A DNA stretch of 64,000 bases, taken from assembly GCF_000373925.1 (NCBI RefSeq), contig NZ_KB892753.1, forward strand, positions 32,957 through 96,956. Reading direction: 5' to 3'. Of the stretch, positions 16,253 to 24,859 are shown in pieces (the stretch's first letter is position 1; each line of letters starts with the position of its first letter). The notes beneath the pieces are model-generated. The model ran no database searches. It saw nothing but the letters and a program-made list of their open reading frames with translations, and had not been told where the DNA came from. The stretch comes from Actinopolymorpha alba DSM 45243. Lineage in GTDB: Bacteria > Actinomycetota > Actinomycetes > Propionibacteriales > Actinopolymorphaceae. A program made the position numbers and the translations under genes.

Positions 16253-16384
16253 GCTCCCATCGTGCACCTCTCCGTTGGTTCGCGGCACCTGTCCGGAGAG
16301 ATCCAGAGGAGGCGTTCTCGCTCTAAGGTGGTGATGGAGCGTGGCTGCCACCCATGCGGCCCGCCCGGACAAGGAGTCACCACC

Positions 16385-17458
16385 GTGACCGAATTCTTCG
16401 GCCGGCATTCCGGCCATGAGCAGGTCGTGTTCTGCGCCGACGAACCCTCAGGCCTCAAGGTCATCATCGCCATCTACTCCACCGCACTCGGTCCCGCGCT
16501 CGGCGGGACCCGCTTTCACCCCTATCCCAGCGAGGACGCGGCGCTCACCGACGCGCTCAACCTCTCGACCGCGATGGCATACAAAGCCGCCCTCGCCGGA
16601 CTCGATCTCGGTGGGGGCAAAGCGGTCATCATCGGCGATCCCGACCAGGACAAGACCGAGGCGCTCCTCCGGGCGTACGGCAGATTCATCCAGTCCCTCG
16701 GTGGCCGCTACATCACCGCCTGCGACGTCGGCACCTACTCGCCCGACATGGACGTCATCGCCCGGGAATGCGAGTTCGTCACCGGCCGCACGGTCGAGCA
16801 GGGCGGTGCGGGTGATTCGTCCGTCCTGACGGCGTACGGCGTCTTCCAGGGCATGCGGGCCGGAGTCGAGCGGCTCTGGGGCACTCCCAACCTGCGCGGG
16901 CGGAGGGTCGGCATCGCAGGCGTGGGCAAGGTCGGCCGGCATCTCGTCGAGCACGTGCTGGGCGCGGGCGCCGAGGCGGTGGTGACTGACGTATCCCCGC
17001 AGGCCCTCGCGGAGGTACGTCGTACCCACCCACAGGTCGAGGTCGTCGACGACAGCTCGAAGCTGGTGCGCTCCGACATCGACATCTTCGCGCCCTGCGC
17101 CCTCGGCGGCGCTCTGGACGAGGAGACCGTCTCAGTCCTGCGCGCCCGGCTGGTCTGCGGCGGCGCCAACAACCAACTCGCCCACCCGGGGATCGACAAG
17201 ATGCTGGAGGAAAGGGCGATTCTGTACGCCCCCGACTACCTCGTGAACGCCGGCGGGCTGATCCAGGTGGCCGATGAGCTGCACGGCTTCAGCTTCGAGC
17301 GGGCCAAGGCACGCGCGGCCAGGATCCTCGAGACGACTCACCGCGTGTTCGACCTCGCGTCCGAGGAGGGCGTACCCCCGGCCGTGGCCGCCGACCGGCT
17401 GGCCGAACGCCGGATCGCCGAGGTTGGCCGCCTCCGCTCGATCTGGCTCCGCCGCTAG
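16385..17458 (+). CDS. vdh: Glu/Leu/Phe/Val dehydrogenase (valine dehydrogenase type)
   Basis: The 357-residue enzyme has the catalytic Lys in [14 protein letters not shown] (Lys79) and a second active-site Lys in MAYKAAL (Lys67), then a Rossmann domain with [12 protein letters not shown]. It oxidatively deaminates branched-chain amino acids with NAD, feeding acyl-CoA precursor supply and nitrogen release in actinobacteria. GTG 16385 is chosen for AAGGAG 8 bases upstream and family length. The substrate (Val or Leu) is inferred from synteny with Streptomyces vdh. An ATGATCACGT palindrome begins 18 bases after the stop. Confidence 0.9.
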   Translation: MTEFFGRHSGHEQVVFCADEPSGLKVIIAIYSTALGPALGGTRFHPYPSEDAALTDALNLSTAMAYKAALAGLDLGGGKAVIIGDPDQDKTEALLRAYGRFIQSLGGRYITACDVGTYSPDMDVIARECEFVTGRTVEQGGAGDSSVLTAYGVFQGMRAGVERLWGTPNLRGRRVGIAGVGKVGRHLVEHVLGAGAEAVVTDVSPQALAEVRRTHPQVEVVDDSSKLVRSDIDIFAPCALGGALDEETVSVLRARLVCGGANNQLAHPGIDKMLEERAILYAPDYLVNAGGLIQVADELHGFSFERAKARAARILETTHRVFDLASEEGVPPAVAADRLAERRIAEVGRLRSIWLRR

Positions 17459-17476
17459 GCGACTCCCCCGCCAGGC

Positions 17477-17504
17477 GGAATGATCACGTTAACGTGATCA
17501 TTCC
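17477..17504 (+). repeat. 28-base perfect palindrome 3' of vdh (ATGATCACGT family)
   Basis: GGAATGATCACGTT (17477-17490) is followed at once by its exact reverse complement. It starts 18 bases past the vdh stop. A further half copy, AAACGTGATCATTT, lies at 17552-17565 and could pair with the first half instead. No T-tract follows, so it is not a classical terminator although the position fits one. Confidence 0.9.
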
Positions 17505-17540
17505 CCACGATGCGTGGTGAATTGGACGTGCATCGTGGGG
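17503..17540. repeat. Hairpin between the two palindrome copies
   Basis: CCCCACGATGC (17503-17513) and GCATCGTGGGG (17530-17540) form an 11-base stem. It is nested between the ATGATCACGT elements, so the whole of 17479-17565 can fold into one long branched or nested stem. Confidence 0.8.
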
Positions 17541-17623
17541 ACTTGCCGAGTAAACGTGATCATTTCGAGCCAGCCCGCGTCCCAACCCGATGTCGCGTCG
17601 CCGTGCCGTCTGGCGGATCATCA

Positions 17624-17635
17624 TTGATATGGCAA
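17624..17635 (+). promoter_or_regulatory. Operator box TTGATATGGCAA over the GntR-gene start codon
   Basis: The box includes the ATG of the regulator gene. A near-identical box (reverse complement TTGATATGTCAA) occurs at 18716-18727, just before the glycosidase gene. Two 11-of-12 matches at the regulator and its downstream gene suggest autoregulation. Confidence 0.5.
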
Positions 17636-18747
17636 AGGCGGAGCCGAAATACCTGTGGATCAAGCAGCAGCTGTTGGGCGAGATCCGACGGGGTACGCAC
17701 GCCGCGGGGCAGGCGTTCATCACCGAACGCGAGGTCTGTGAACGCTTCGGGGTCTCCCGGATCACTGCGGTCCGCGCCCTCAACGACCTCGTCCACGAAG
17801 GTGTCCTGACCCGCAAGCGCGGCGTCGGCACCTTCGTCGCGGACCAGACCGAGCAGCGCCCGCGCCCGCCGTCGTTGATCGGCTGCGTCTTCGCCGAACT
17901 CAGCGGCCACCACGTGCTCGAGATCCTGGCCGGGATCCAGCAGGCCTGCGGCTCCGTCGGCGCGAGCGTACGGCTCTTCGACTCGGCCTCCGACCCCGCA
18001 CGCGAGCTGGCCAATCTCGACCAGGCCCGCCGAGCCGGTGTGGACGGACTGGTGGTCTACCCCGTCGATGGCCAGACGAACGCCAGCGCGATCGCCGATC
18101 CAGGACCGCCGGTCGTGCTCGTGGACCGCTACCACCCGGCGTTCCCGACCAACGCCGTCCTGCCTGACAGTTTCCGGGCCGCCGTCGTCGTCACCGAGGA
18201 CCTCCTCGCCCGCGGACATACGCGGATCGGCGTCGCCTGGGGCGAGGTCGACTGCAGCAGCGTGCTCGAGCACCTCGCGGGTCATCGCCGGGCACTGCTC
18301 GACCATGGCGTCCGGGTCGACCCGGAGCTGTCCGCACTGCTGCCGTACGACCGTTGGCCGGAGGCCGAACGCCGCAACCTGCTGCGGTCCTGGCTCGACC
18401 GCTCTCCGGCCGATCAGCCAACAGCGCTGGTCGGTGTGAACAGCGAGGTGGTGTTTCTCCTACGTACGGACCTCGCGGTGCTCGGGGTCGCGCCGGACCG
18501 GTTCGCCTGGGCGGCGTTCGGCGATGACAACCCGACCGCTCTCCGCGCGATCGGCGCCGCGGGCGCGACCCTCCCGTCGCGGCAGATGGGTGTCGCGGCT
18601 GGCAGGTTCCTCCTCGACCGGCTGGCCGAGGAGGTCGCACTCCCCATCACCCACCTCGTCCTGCCGGTACGCCTGACGACGGCAACCACCGGGAGGCCTG
18701 AACCTGACAGCGCAATTGACATATCAAAGGGAGCGCGCCGAGCCTGA
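17629..18747 (+). CDS. GntR-type regulator with LacI-like sugar-binding domain
   Basis: 372 residues: GntR winged helix at about 8-75 (ITEREVCERFGVSRITAVRAL, then KRGVGTFV), and a periplasmic-binding-protein-like sensor domain from about 85 (LIGCVFAELSGHHVLEILAGI ... GVDGLVVYPVDG ... PVVLVDRY). This AraR-like arrangement senses sugars. It lies directly before two exported glycosidases and should control them. ATG 17629 is preferred because the winged helix follows normally; an alternative ATG at 17590 adds 13 residues. Neither has a strong Shine-Dalgarno sequence. Confidence 0.85.
   Translation: MAKAEPKYLWIKQQLLGEIRRGTHAAGQAFITEREVCERFGVSRITAVRALNDLVHEGVLTRKRGVGTFVADQTEQRPRPPSLIGCVFAELSGHHVLEILAGIQQACGSVGASVRLFDSASDPARELANLDQARRAGVDGLVVYPVDGQTNASAIADPGPPVVLVDRYHPAFPTNAVLPDSFRAAVVVTEDLLARGHTRIGVAWGEVDCSSVLEHLAGHRRALLDHGVRVDPELSALLPYDRWPEAERRNLLRSWLDRSPADQPTALVGVNSEVVFLLRTDLAVLGVAPDRFAWAAFGDDNPTALRAIGAAGATLPSRQMGVAAGRFLLDRLAEEVALPITHLVLPVRLTTATTGRPEPDSAIDISKGARRA
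18716..18727 (-). promoter_or_regulatory. Second operator box, before the glycosidase gene
   Basis: TTGACATATCAA on the plus strand reads TTGATATGTCAA on the minus strand, one base different from the box at 17624-17635. It overlaps the last codons of the regulator gene and lies 25 bases before the glycosidase start. Confidence 0.5.
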
Positions 18748-18751
18748 GCGC

Positions 18752-21352
18752 ATGGCGGGCATCCCTGAAAGGTCACGCCGGTGGTTCCTCTCCCGAGGCG
18801 GTGGCCTGTTCCTCACCTCTTCCACACTCGGGCCCGGCCTGGTCGGGCCGTTCCTCGGTAAGGGTCGTGCGGCCGCCTCGGCCGGAACGCGGGCGTTCCG
18901 GCTCGGCGAGGTACGACCCGGCAACGTCTTCCATCCCAGCCAACCGATGGCCCTGCGCCAGGTCGTGACGGATCTGTCCGGACTCGGCGGGACGTACGAA
19001 ATCGATCTGACGACCAAGGACGCGGCCGGCGAGGTCATCAGCCACCGCACCGACACCGTGCGCCTCGCGCCCGGTCAGACGCACGAGCGGGACGTACCTG
19101 TCGGGGGCGACACACTCGGCCACTACACGGCCACCGCGGTCGTCCGAACGGACGGCGGCACGACAGTCGCCACCACGGCCAGCGCGCTGGCCCGCGTACC
19201 CAGCCCACCGGGACAACTCCAGCCGCACTCGCCGTGGGGCATTGGCAGCGGCGGCGCCTGGATCGGGATCCGTTTCGACGCGGCGGAGGCCGCCAAGCGG
19301 CTGCGGCTGGTCGCCGAGGCCGGTATCGCCTTCACCCGCGAGGAGATCTTCTGGGACAACCTCGAACCCAGCAAGGGCGAGTGGCACTGGGAGCGGTTCG
19401 ACCCAGCGGTCATCGCCGCCCGCGAGCACCAGGTGTCGTTCCTCGGCCTGCTGGACTACTGGGCACGCTGGTCCATCCCGGACGGCTACCAGGAACGGCC
19501 ACATCCGACGCCCTGGCCGCAGGCCGTCGACAACTTCGCGAACTTCTGCTTCCAGGTCGTGAGTAGATACAAGCCGGGCGGAGTCCTCGCCCGTAGCCAG
19601 GGATGGCGGGACGGCTACGGCATCCGGCACTGGGAGGTGTGGAACGAGCCGCCGACCTTCTGGTTCGGGACCGCGCAGGAGTTCGGCCGGATCGTCCGCG
19701 CGGCGTCGGCGGCAATCCGGCGCGCCGACCCCAAGGCGTTCGTCGTCGTGTCGAACGGCGGACCGACCTTCGACCAGCAGGTGATCGACGTCGCCGGCGT
19801 CGAGGCGTACGACGCGCTGGCGATCCACCTCTACCCGGGTCCGACCGGTCCGGAGGCCGGCGGGTTCGTCGAGCAGATCCGCGAGTCCCGGGCGTTCCTC
19901 GACCGCAACGACGGCAGGCGGGTGAAGCTGTGGGTCACCGAGACCGGCTGGAACGTCAAGGGCGGCGTGTCGGCGTGGGAGCAGGCCAGCTACCTCGTCC
20001 GCGCGAACATCGAGTCGGTCGCGGCCGGGGTCGAGCGGATCCTCGACTTCACCCTGCTGTACGGCGGTGAGGGCTGGGGCATCCTCGACGACGAAACGCA
20101 TCCGAGGATCGCCTACGCGGCGTACGCGACCCTCGCCGACCGGCTGCGCGACCACCGGCCCCGCACGGCCGAGCCGATGGGTGCCGCGGTGCGGGCCTAC
20201 GTCTTCCAGGGCGCCGACCGCGCGACCGCCGCGGTGTGGAGTACCGCCGAAGATGGCCGGCTCGAACTCGACGCAGGTGGTTCCGTCCTTGATACGTACG
20301 ACCTGATGGGAAACCGGATCGGGTCGGCTCGTGGTGCGACAGACCTCGCGCTCACCGGGCGGCCGGCGTTCATCGTCGCCCGGGATCTCTCCGCGCAGCG
20401 ACTTGGCCGGATCATCCGCGACGGCCGGGTCCGCGGCATCGCGCCGCTCGGGATCGCGATCGACAATCTCGCCGACCTGCCGTCCAGGCTGCCGGATCTG
20501 ACGGTCACGATCACCAACCGGATCAACGTGCCGCAGCAGGGCCGCGCCACGATCTCGCTGCCGGAAGGCTGGCAGGTCCGCGACCGGTCGTTGGCGTACG
20601 GCCCGCTCGCGCCGGGTGAGTCGGTGGTGCTGAGGTACGCCCTGACGCGGGTCGCCCCGAACGCCGACAACGCCTACCCGGTCGAGGTCACCGCGACCAC
20701 GAACGCCGACCCTGGCCAGCTGACCGCGCGGACGACGCTGTTCGTCACGGCCGTCGTACGCGGGAGCCCGGCGATCAACGGGACGCTGGACGGCTTCCGG
20801 GCGGGCGCCCCCGTGCATGTCGACCGCCCGGATCAGGTGGTCGGCATCCCGGAGTGGACGCCGACCAACTGTTCCGCGATCGCGTGGGCGATGTGGGACC
20901 ACGAGTACTTCTACTTCGCCGCCAGCGTCACCGACGACGCGTTCAGCCAGCCCCACACCGGCGGCGACATCTGGAACGGCGACAGCGTCCAGCTGATGTT
21001 CGACCCGCAGAACATCAAGCAGGGCAAGCCTCCTTCGGCTCAGGAGGTCGGCCTCGCGCTGACATCACAGGGCGAGCAGGTCTACCGCTGGAGTGGCGGG
21101 TCCAGCTCCGTCCCCGGGGCGCGGCTGGTCTGCGGCCGGGGCGAGAACGGCAACCTGGTCTACACCTGCGCGCTGCCGCTGTCGGAGCTGCGGATCGATG
21201 CGCGGGTGGGCACGCGGATCGGCCTGGACTTCCTCGTCAACGACAACGACGGCGGCGGCCGGTCGGGCTGGATCTACTGGACGCCCGGCATCGGCAACGC
21301 CTGGGACTCGTCGAAGTTCTCGACCTGGACCTTTGTGGATACGGAGATCTGA
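18752..21352 (+). CDS. Tat-exported clan-A glycoside hydrolase (GH39-like) with C-terminal CBM9-like domain
   Basis: The 866-residue protein starts with a twin-arginine signal (SRRWFLSRGGGLFL), a small beta domain, then a TIM-barrel glycosidase: acid/base Glu in HWEVWNEPPTF (about residue 298) and nucleophile Glu in KLWVTETGWN (about 396), the clan-A layout. A NEW3-type domain (about 585-650) and a DOMON/CBM9-like domain (about 670-866, WDHEYFYFAASVTDDAF) follow. It probably cleaves a plant or microbial glycan outside the cell. ATG 18752 is four bases after the regulator stop; a TTG at 18716 is an alternative start. Family number is my estimate. Confidence 0.8.
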   Translation: MAGIPERSRRWFLSRGGGLFLTSSTLGPGLVGPFLGKGRAAASAGTRAFRLGEVRPGNVFHPSQPMALRQVVTDLSGLGGTYEIDLTTKDAAGEVISHRTDTVRLAPGQTHERDVPVGGDTLGHYTATAVVRTDGGTTVATTASALARVPSPPGQLQPHSPWGIGSGGAWIGIRFDAAEAAKRLRLVAEAGIAFTREEIFWDNLEPSKGEWHWERFDPAVIAAREHQVSFLGLLDYWARWSIPDGYQERPHPTPWPQAVDNFANFCFQVVSRYKPGGVLARSQGWRDGYGIRHWEVWNEPPTFWFGTAQEFGRIVRAASAAIRRADPKAFVVVSNGGPTFDQQVIDVAGVEAYDALAIHLYPGPTGPEAGGFVEQIRESRAFLDRNDGRRVKLWVTETGWNVKGGVSAWEQASYLVRANIESVAAGVERILDFTLLYGGEGWGILDDETHPRIAYAAYATLADRLRDHRPRTAEPMGAAVRAYVFQGADRATAAVWSTAEDGRLELDAGGSVLDTYDLMGNRIGSARGATDLALTGRPAFIVARDLSAQRLGRIIRDGRVRGIAPLGIAIDNLADLPSRLPDLTVTITNRINVPQQGRATISLPEGWQVRDRSLAYGPLAPGESVVLRYALTRVAPNADNAYPVEVTATTNADPGQLTARTTLFVTAVVRGSPAINGTLDGFRAGAPVHVDRPDQVVGIPEWTPTNCSAIAWAMWDHEYFYFAASVTDDAFSQPHTGGDIWNGDSVQLMFDPQNIKQGKPPSAQEVGLALTSQGEQVYRWSGGSSSVPGARLVCGRGENGNLVYTCALPLSELRIDARVGTRIGLDFLVNDNDGGGRSGWIYWTPGIGNAWDSSKFSTWTFVDTEI

Positions 21353-23070
21353 TGCGGAACGACGACAGACGACTTCACCGCAGGCGCTTCCTCGAACTCG
21401 GGGGTGGGGCGGTGGCCGGCCTCTCGGTCGCCGGAGCAGGTGCCCTGCGGCCATCATCGGCCGCAGCCGACGCCACGCGCTCGCGCAGCTTGGAGATTGA
21501 CGCCAACCAGCGCACGGGAGAGTTCAACCGCAAGCTGTTCAGCGTGGTGGGCGTCACCCAGGACACCGGCCTGAAGGTGGACAGCTGGAAACTCCTCAAC
21601 CCCGCCGGCACGCAGTCACGGCTCGAGGTCGCCATGGCGGAGGTGGCGCCACAACGCGGCGCGTTCGACGTCAAAGAGATGTTCATCTACCTGGACAACA
21701 CCAACGACCGATTCTTCAACCAGGTCGTGGGCGCGGGTCTGGAGCCGGTGCTGCTGTGCTGCTATTCGACGTCCTGGTTGGGTAATCCGCCAACCGATCC
21801 GCAGGGTTGGGCGGACATCGTGGCCCAGGTCGTCGAGCACTTCAACGGCGTACCCGGACCGGACTACCAGCTCCGGGTGAAATACCTCGAGATCTGGAAC
21901 GAGCCCAACCATCCGATGTTCTGGAAGGGTACGCCCGAGCAGTTCCACGCCCTGTTCAAGATCGCCGCACACACGATTCACGACAGGTTCCCGGGCGTCC
22001 TCGTCGGTGGTCCGGCGTTCTCACCCGGTTTTGACGGCTATTACGAATACGGCAAGGCCTTCGTCGACGCCGCCGGCGACGACATGGACTACTTCATCTA
22101 CCACTCCTACGGCGATGACCCGCCGAAGATCGCCGCCGACATCACCTTCTGGCGCGACTACATCAGGACGCACACCCGGCACGCCGACCCGCGCCTCATG
22201 GTCACCGAAGCCGAGTCGTTCAAGGACTCCGACGCGGTGAAGGTGCAGAACCTCATCGGGCGGCAGTTCACGCTGCTCGACCACGCGGATTCGCTGATCG
22301 GCTGGCATCAGTTCAAGCTGTACGAGTACAAGGAGGGTTGGTACACCTTCGGGCTGGTCTACAACGACGGCTCGGTCTTCGGGCGCAACTACTGGCCCTA
22401 CTGGCTGTTCCGCGACGCCGACGGACAGACGGTCCGCGGCAGCGGCGCCGAGGACGATCCGGGTGGCCACCAGGTCGCCACGGTCTCCCGCGCGGGTGCC
22501 CGGGTCAACACGGTCTACTGGCGCGACCCCGAGGTGGCGACCGGCCGCCAGCTCACCAGGTTTTCCATCCGGCTGCCGCGGGAGCCGCGGATCGACCGGA
22601 TACTCACGGTGTCCCGGGTACGCGGGACGACCGGCGAGGTGATCGCCGCCCGCAAGGTGAGCCGCGGGGTGCCGCTCTGCGAGTACTCCGTGCAGGTCGA
22701 GCCAGGCGAGGCAGTCTCGCTGACCCTCGACGACGCCGCGGCGGCAACCACGCCCTGGGTGGGGCTGGCGGCGACCGCCTCTTCGGTCGCGGTGGGTACG
22801 CCGTTCACCGCCGCGGTGAACGTCCTCAACACCACGCCGCACCCGATCTCCGGTGAGGTCCACCTGGCCGGCCTCCCCGCCGGATGGACCACCGAGCTTC
22901 AGTCGGGTACCCCCACCTTCGGCGGTCTCGACACCGGCGATCAGGCCAGGACGACCTGGCGGATCACGCCAACCGCGCCGACCAAGGGTGCCGTCGCCTA
23001 CCGGGCGATCGCGATGCTCGGCGCTGGAGCGACCCACCACTCGATCCCGATCCGGATCACAGCCGCCTGA
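21352..23070 (+). CDS. Tat-exported clan-A glycoside hydrolase, second copy type
   Basis: 572 residues with a twin-arginine signal (RRRFLELGGGAVAGLSV). The catalytic domain has the acid/base Glu in LEIWNEPNHPMFW (about 183) and a candidate nucleophile in LMVTEAESF (about 285), as in GH39-like enzymes. A C-terminal beta-sandwich region (about 470-572) resembles NEW3-type domains. The start shares one base with the previous stop (TGATG), so the two glycosidases are translationally coupled. It differs strongly from its neighbour in sequence and so is not a recent duplicate. Confidence 0.8.
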   Translation: MRNDDRRLHRRRFLELGGGAVAGLSVAGAGALRPSSAAADATRSRSLEIDANQRTGEFNRKLFSVVGVTQDTGLKVDSWKLLNPAGTQSRLEVAMAEVAPQRGAFDVKEMFIYLDNTNDRFFNQVVGAGLEPVLLCCYSTSWLGNPPTDPQGWADIVAQVVEHFNGVPGPDYQLRVKYLEIWNEPNHPMFWKGTPEQFHALFKIAAHTIHDRFPGVLVGGPAFSPGFDGYYEYGKAFVDAAGDDMDYFIYHSYGDDPPKIAADITFWRDYIRTHTRHADPRLMVTEAESFKDSDAVKVQNLIGRQFTLLDHADSLIGWHQFKLYEYKEGWYTFGLVYNDGSVFGRNYWPYWLFRDADGQTVRGSGAEDDPGGHQVATVSRAGARVNTVYWRDPEVATGRQLTRFSIRLPREPRIDRILTVSRVRGTTGEVIAARKVSRGVPLCEYSVQVEPGEAVSLTLDDAAAATTPWVGLAATASSVAVGTPFTAAVNVLNTTPHPISGEVHLAGLPAGWTTELQSGTPTFGGLDTGDQARTTWRITPTAPTKGAVAYRAIAMLGAGATHHSIPIRITAA

Positions 23071-23118
23071 GAACGCGTACCGCCTACCACCGAACCCACG
23101 GAGAACACGGCCTACGTA

Positions 23119-23153
23119 GAACGCGGCCCAGGCAAACTGCCTGGGCCGCGTTC
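23119..23153 (+). terminator. Hairpin terminator after the glycosidase operon
   Basis: Arms 23119-23134 and 23138-23153 are perfect reverse complements (16 bases, starting GAACGCGGCC) with a 3-base loop. It begins 48 bases past the last stop. There is no T-tract, as is common for actinobacterial terminators. Confidence 0.7.
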
Positions 23154-23180
23154 CACGTCCCCGGCCGCGCCGCCCCGGCC

Positions 23181-23206
23181 AAATGATCACGTATACGTGG
23201 TCATTT
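23181..23206 (+). repeat. ATGATCACGT-family palindrome on the glycosidase side
   Basis: A 26-base palindrome with one unmatched pair, T7 opposite G20. In plus-strand RNA that pair is a U-G wobble; in minus-strand RNA it is A-C. It lies 3' of the plus-strand glycosidase genes, so the hairpin fits their transcript. Confidence 0.85.
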
Positions 23207-23238
23207 GCTGCTTCACACGGCATCGGCACCATGTAAGG

Positions 23239-23272
23239 CCCGTAATGACCACGTAAACGTGATCATTACGGG
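23239..23272 (-). repeat. ATGATCACGT-family palindrome on the ThuA side
   Basis: A 34-base element flanked by CCCGT / ACGGG, with 16-base arms and one unmatched pair that is G-U only in minus-strand RNA. It lies 35 bases past the stop of the minus-strand ThuA-like gene. It equals the reverse complement of 37306-37339 except for one base (33 of 34). Confidence 0.88.
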
Positions 23273-23306
23273 TCGCGCGCCGGTCCTCCGTCAGAACAGG
23301 AAGGGT

Positions 23307-23975
23307 CTACGAGCGGCCGGCCACCCAGCGGGCGGCGTTGCGGATGATGTGGCGTACGTCGTCGCGGTAGTACGTGGGGTTCTCCTCATGGCCCGGCCGG
23401 AAGTAGAACACCCGGCCAGCACCCACCGTGTAGGCGCAGCCCGACCGGAACTCATGGCCGCCCGGGAAGCGCGAGTGGAACACCACCGTGTCCGGTTTGC
23501 CGCAGCCGAACTCCTCGTCGTACATCTCCTCCTCTTCGATCGCGAAGTCGCTCACACCCGCGGCCACCGGGTGGTCGGGCGCGAGCACCGTGATCGATTC
23601 GGGGCCGGCGTCGTGCTTCACGCCACCGATCCGGCCGTCGTCACCGATGAGCCTGGTGAACGGCTTGGCCATGTGGGAGGAGTGGAGGGCGAGGAAGCCC
23701 ATCCCGCGCTCCTTCACGTGCCGCTCGATCCGGTCGACGGTCTCGTCCCGGACCGCGCCGTGGAGCATGTGTCCCCACCAGGCGAGCACGTCGGTCTGAG
23801 CGAGGACCTCCTCCGGAACGCCCTGACCCGGGTCGACGAGTTCGGCGGTGCTCACCGCGAAGTCGGGGCTCTGGCGCAGCCCGTCCGCGACCGCGCCGTT
23901 GATGTCGTACGGGTACATCTCCTTGGGGGCGGTGTGCTCAGACCACACCAGTACGCGGATCTTCTGCTCGCTCAC
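23307..23975 (-). CDS. ThuA-like protein (trehalose utilisation family)
   Basis: 222 residues with the ThuA/DUF1037 pattern: VLVWSEHTAPKE at the start, DVLAWWGHMLHGAV, GFLALHSSHMAKPF and the C-terminal GRVFYFRPGHEENPTYY. The fold is a glutamine-amidotransferase-like alpha/beta fold. ThuA proteins are linked to trehalose and related disaccharide catabolism, although their activity is unsettled. GTG 23975 has GGAGGAC 6 bases upstream and gives family length. It lies in the carbohydrate block with glycosidases and a sugar epimerase, in line with a sugar role. Confidence 0.85.
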   Translation of the reverse strand: MSEQKIRVLVWSEHTAPKEMYPYDINGAVADGLRQSPDFAVSTAELVDPGQGVPEEVLAQTDVLAWWGHMLHGAVRDETVDRIERHVKERGMGFLALHSSHMAKPFTRLIGDDGRIGGVKHDAGPESITVLAPDHPVAAGVSDFAIEEEEMYDEEFGCGKPDTVVFHSRFPGGHEFRSGCAYTVGAGRVFYFRPGHEENPTYYRDDVRHIIRNAARWVAGRS

Positions 23976-24085
23976 GTTTCGTCCTCCTACGCCGCCAGGC
24001 GGCGGTTCTTCGTGGGATGGGTTCTCCGGGGGGTGCCCTGAGTCAGAGGGATCGTCGGGATTCGTGCAGGTCAGACAGGTCAGGG

Positions 24086-24859
24086 TCAGGCCACGGGTCC
24101 GCGCGGGCACAGCGACCTGCGGGGATTCGGGTCAAGCTCGGTGAAGAAGACCTCGGAGTCACCGGTCGGCGCGTACCCGATCTCCGCCCGCGCGTTGGAG
24201 GTGTCCCACTCGTGCCGGGTGTTGGCCGAGACACCGTGGTAGACACCGAACCGGACGTCCGCGGCCTCGATGGCGCGAACGACCAGGTGCCGGAGGTCTG
24301 CCGGCGCGAGCCAGGACGGCATCGACCCGACGGCGAAGGGCCGGTCCTGGACCGCACCGAACCGCAGGCACACCACTGACAGGCCGGTGCGGTAGCTGTA
24401 CGTGCGGCCAAGGGCCTCGGCGAACGCCTTTGTCGCGCCGTACGCACAACACGGAGAGGGTGGCCAGAACGGGTCAACCGGGTGCTGCTCCTGCTGGACG
24501 TAGCCACCCATGGCGTGGACCGAGCTGGCCAGGATCACCCGGCGGACGTCTGCCCGCTGGGCGGCATCGAGGATGGTGGCCACCAGGTCGACGTTCGGGG
24601 TCCGCAGCGCGTCCCAGCTGGCCTGGGCCCGCGGGTTGGCGGCGAGGTGCACGACGGTGTCGACGCCCTGCACGACCTCCGTCGCGAACGCCCGGTCGGC
24701 GAGATCACCGACGCGGACGTCGGTGTGCTCCGGAGGGTCCGCGGCGGGGAGGGGCTGGACGACGTCGACGAGGCGACGCGCGTAACCACTGAGCCCCGGC
24801 AACAGGTGCCGGGCGACCTGACCGGCCGCACCGGTCAGTAGCACCGTCCGCTCGATCAT
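24086..24859 (-). CDS. NAD-dependent epimerase/dehydratase family protein (uronate-dehydrogenase-like)
   Basis: 257 residues, extended short-chain dehydrogenase: NAD-binding motif LLTGAAGQVARHL, DVRVGDLAD, HLAANP, SSVHAMGG and the catalytic YGATK. Short length and the segment VYHGVSANTRHEWDTSNAR recall bacterial uronate dehydrogenases, which oxidise galacturonate or glucuronate to aldaric lactones. Substrate assignment is tentative. It is followed 110 bases later by the ThuA-like gene on the same strand, so they may be co-transcribed. Confidence 0.8.
   Translation of the reverse strand: MIERTVLLTGAAGQVARHLLPGLSGYARRLVDVVQPLPAADPPEHTDVRVGDLADRAFATEVVQGVDTVVHLAANPRAQASWDALRTPNVDLVATILDAAQRADVRRVILASSVHAMGGYVQQEQHPVDPFWPPSPCCAYGATKAFAEALGRTYSYRTGLSVVCLRFGAVQDRPFAVGSMPSWLAPADLRHLVVRAIEAADVRFGVYHGVSANTRHEWDTSNARAEIGYAPTGDSEVFFTELDPNPRRSLCPRGPVA

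Noticed and set aside
17477..17565. A short CRISPR-like array from the repeated 12-base halves
   Set aside because: Repeats are palindromic halves with unequal spacing, only three in number and no cas gene is in the window.
18773..20956. A 727-codon open frame antisense to the first glycosidase gene
   Set aside because: It is a GC-bias shadow. The glycosidase frame has signal, catalytic and binding-domain motifs; the antisense frame has none and is rich in Arg, Gly and Pro.
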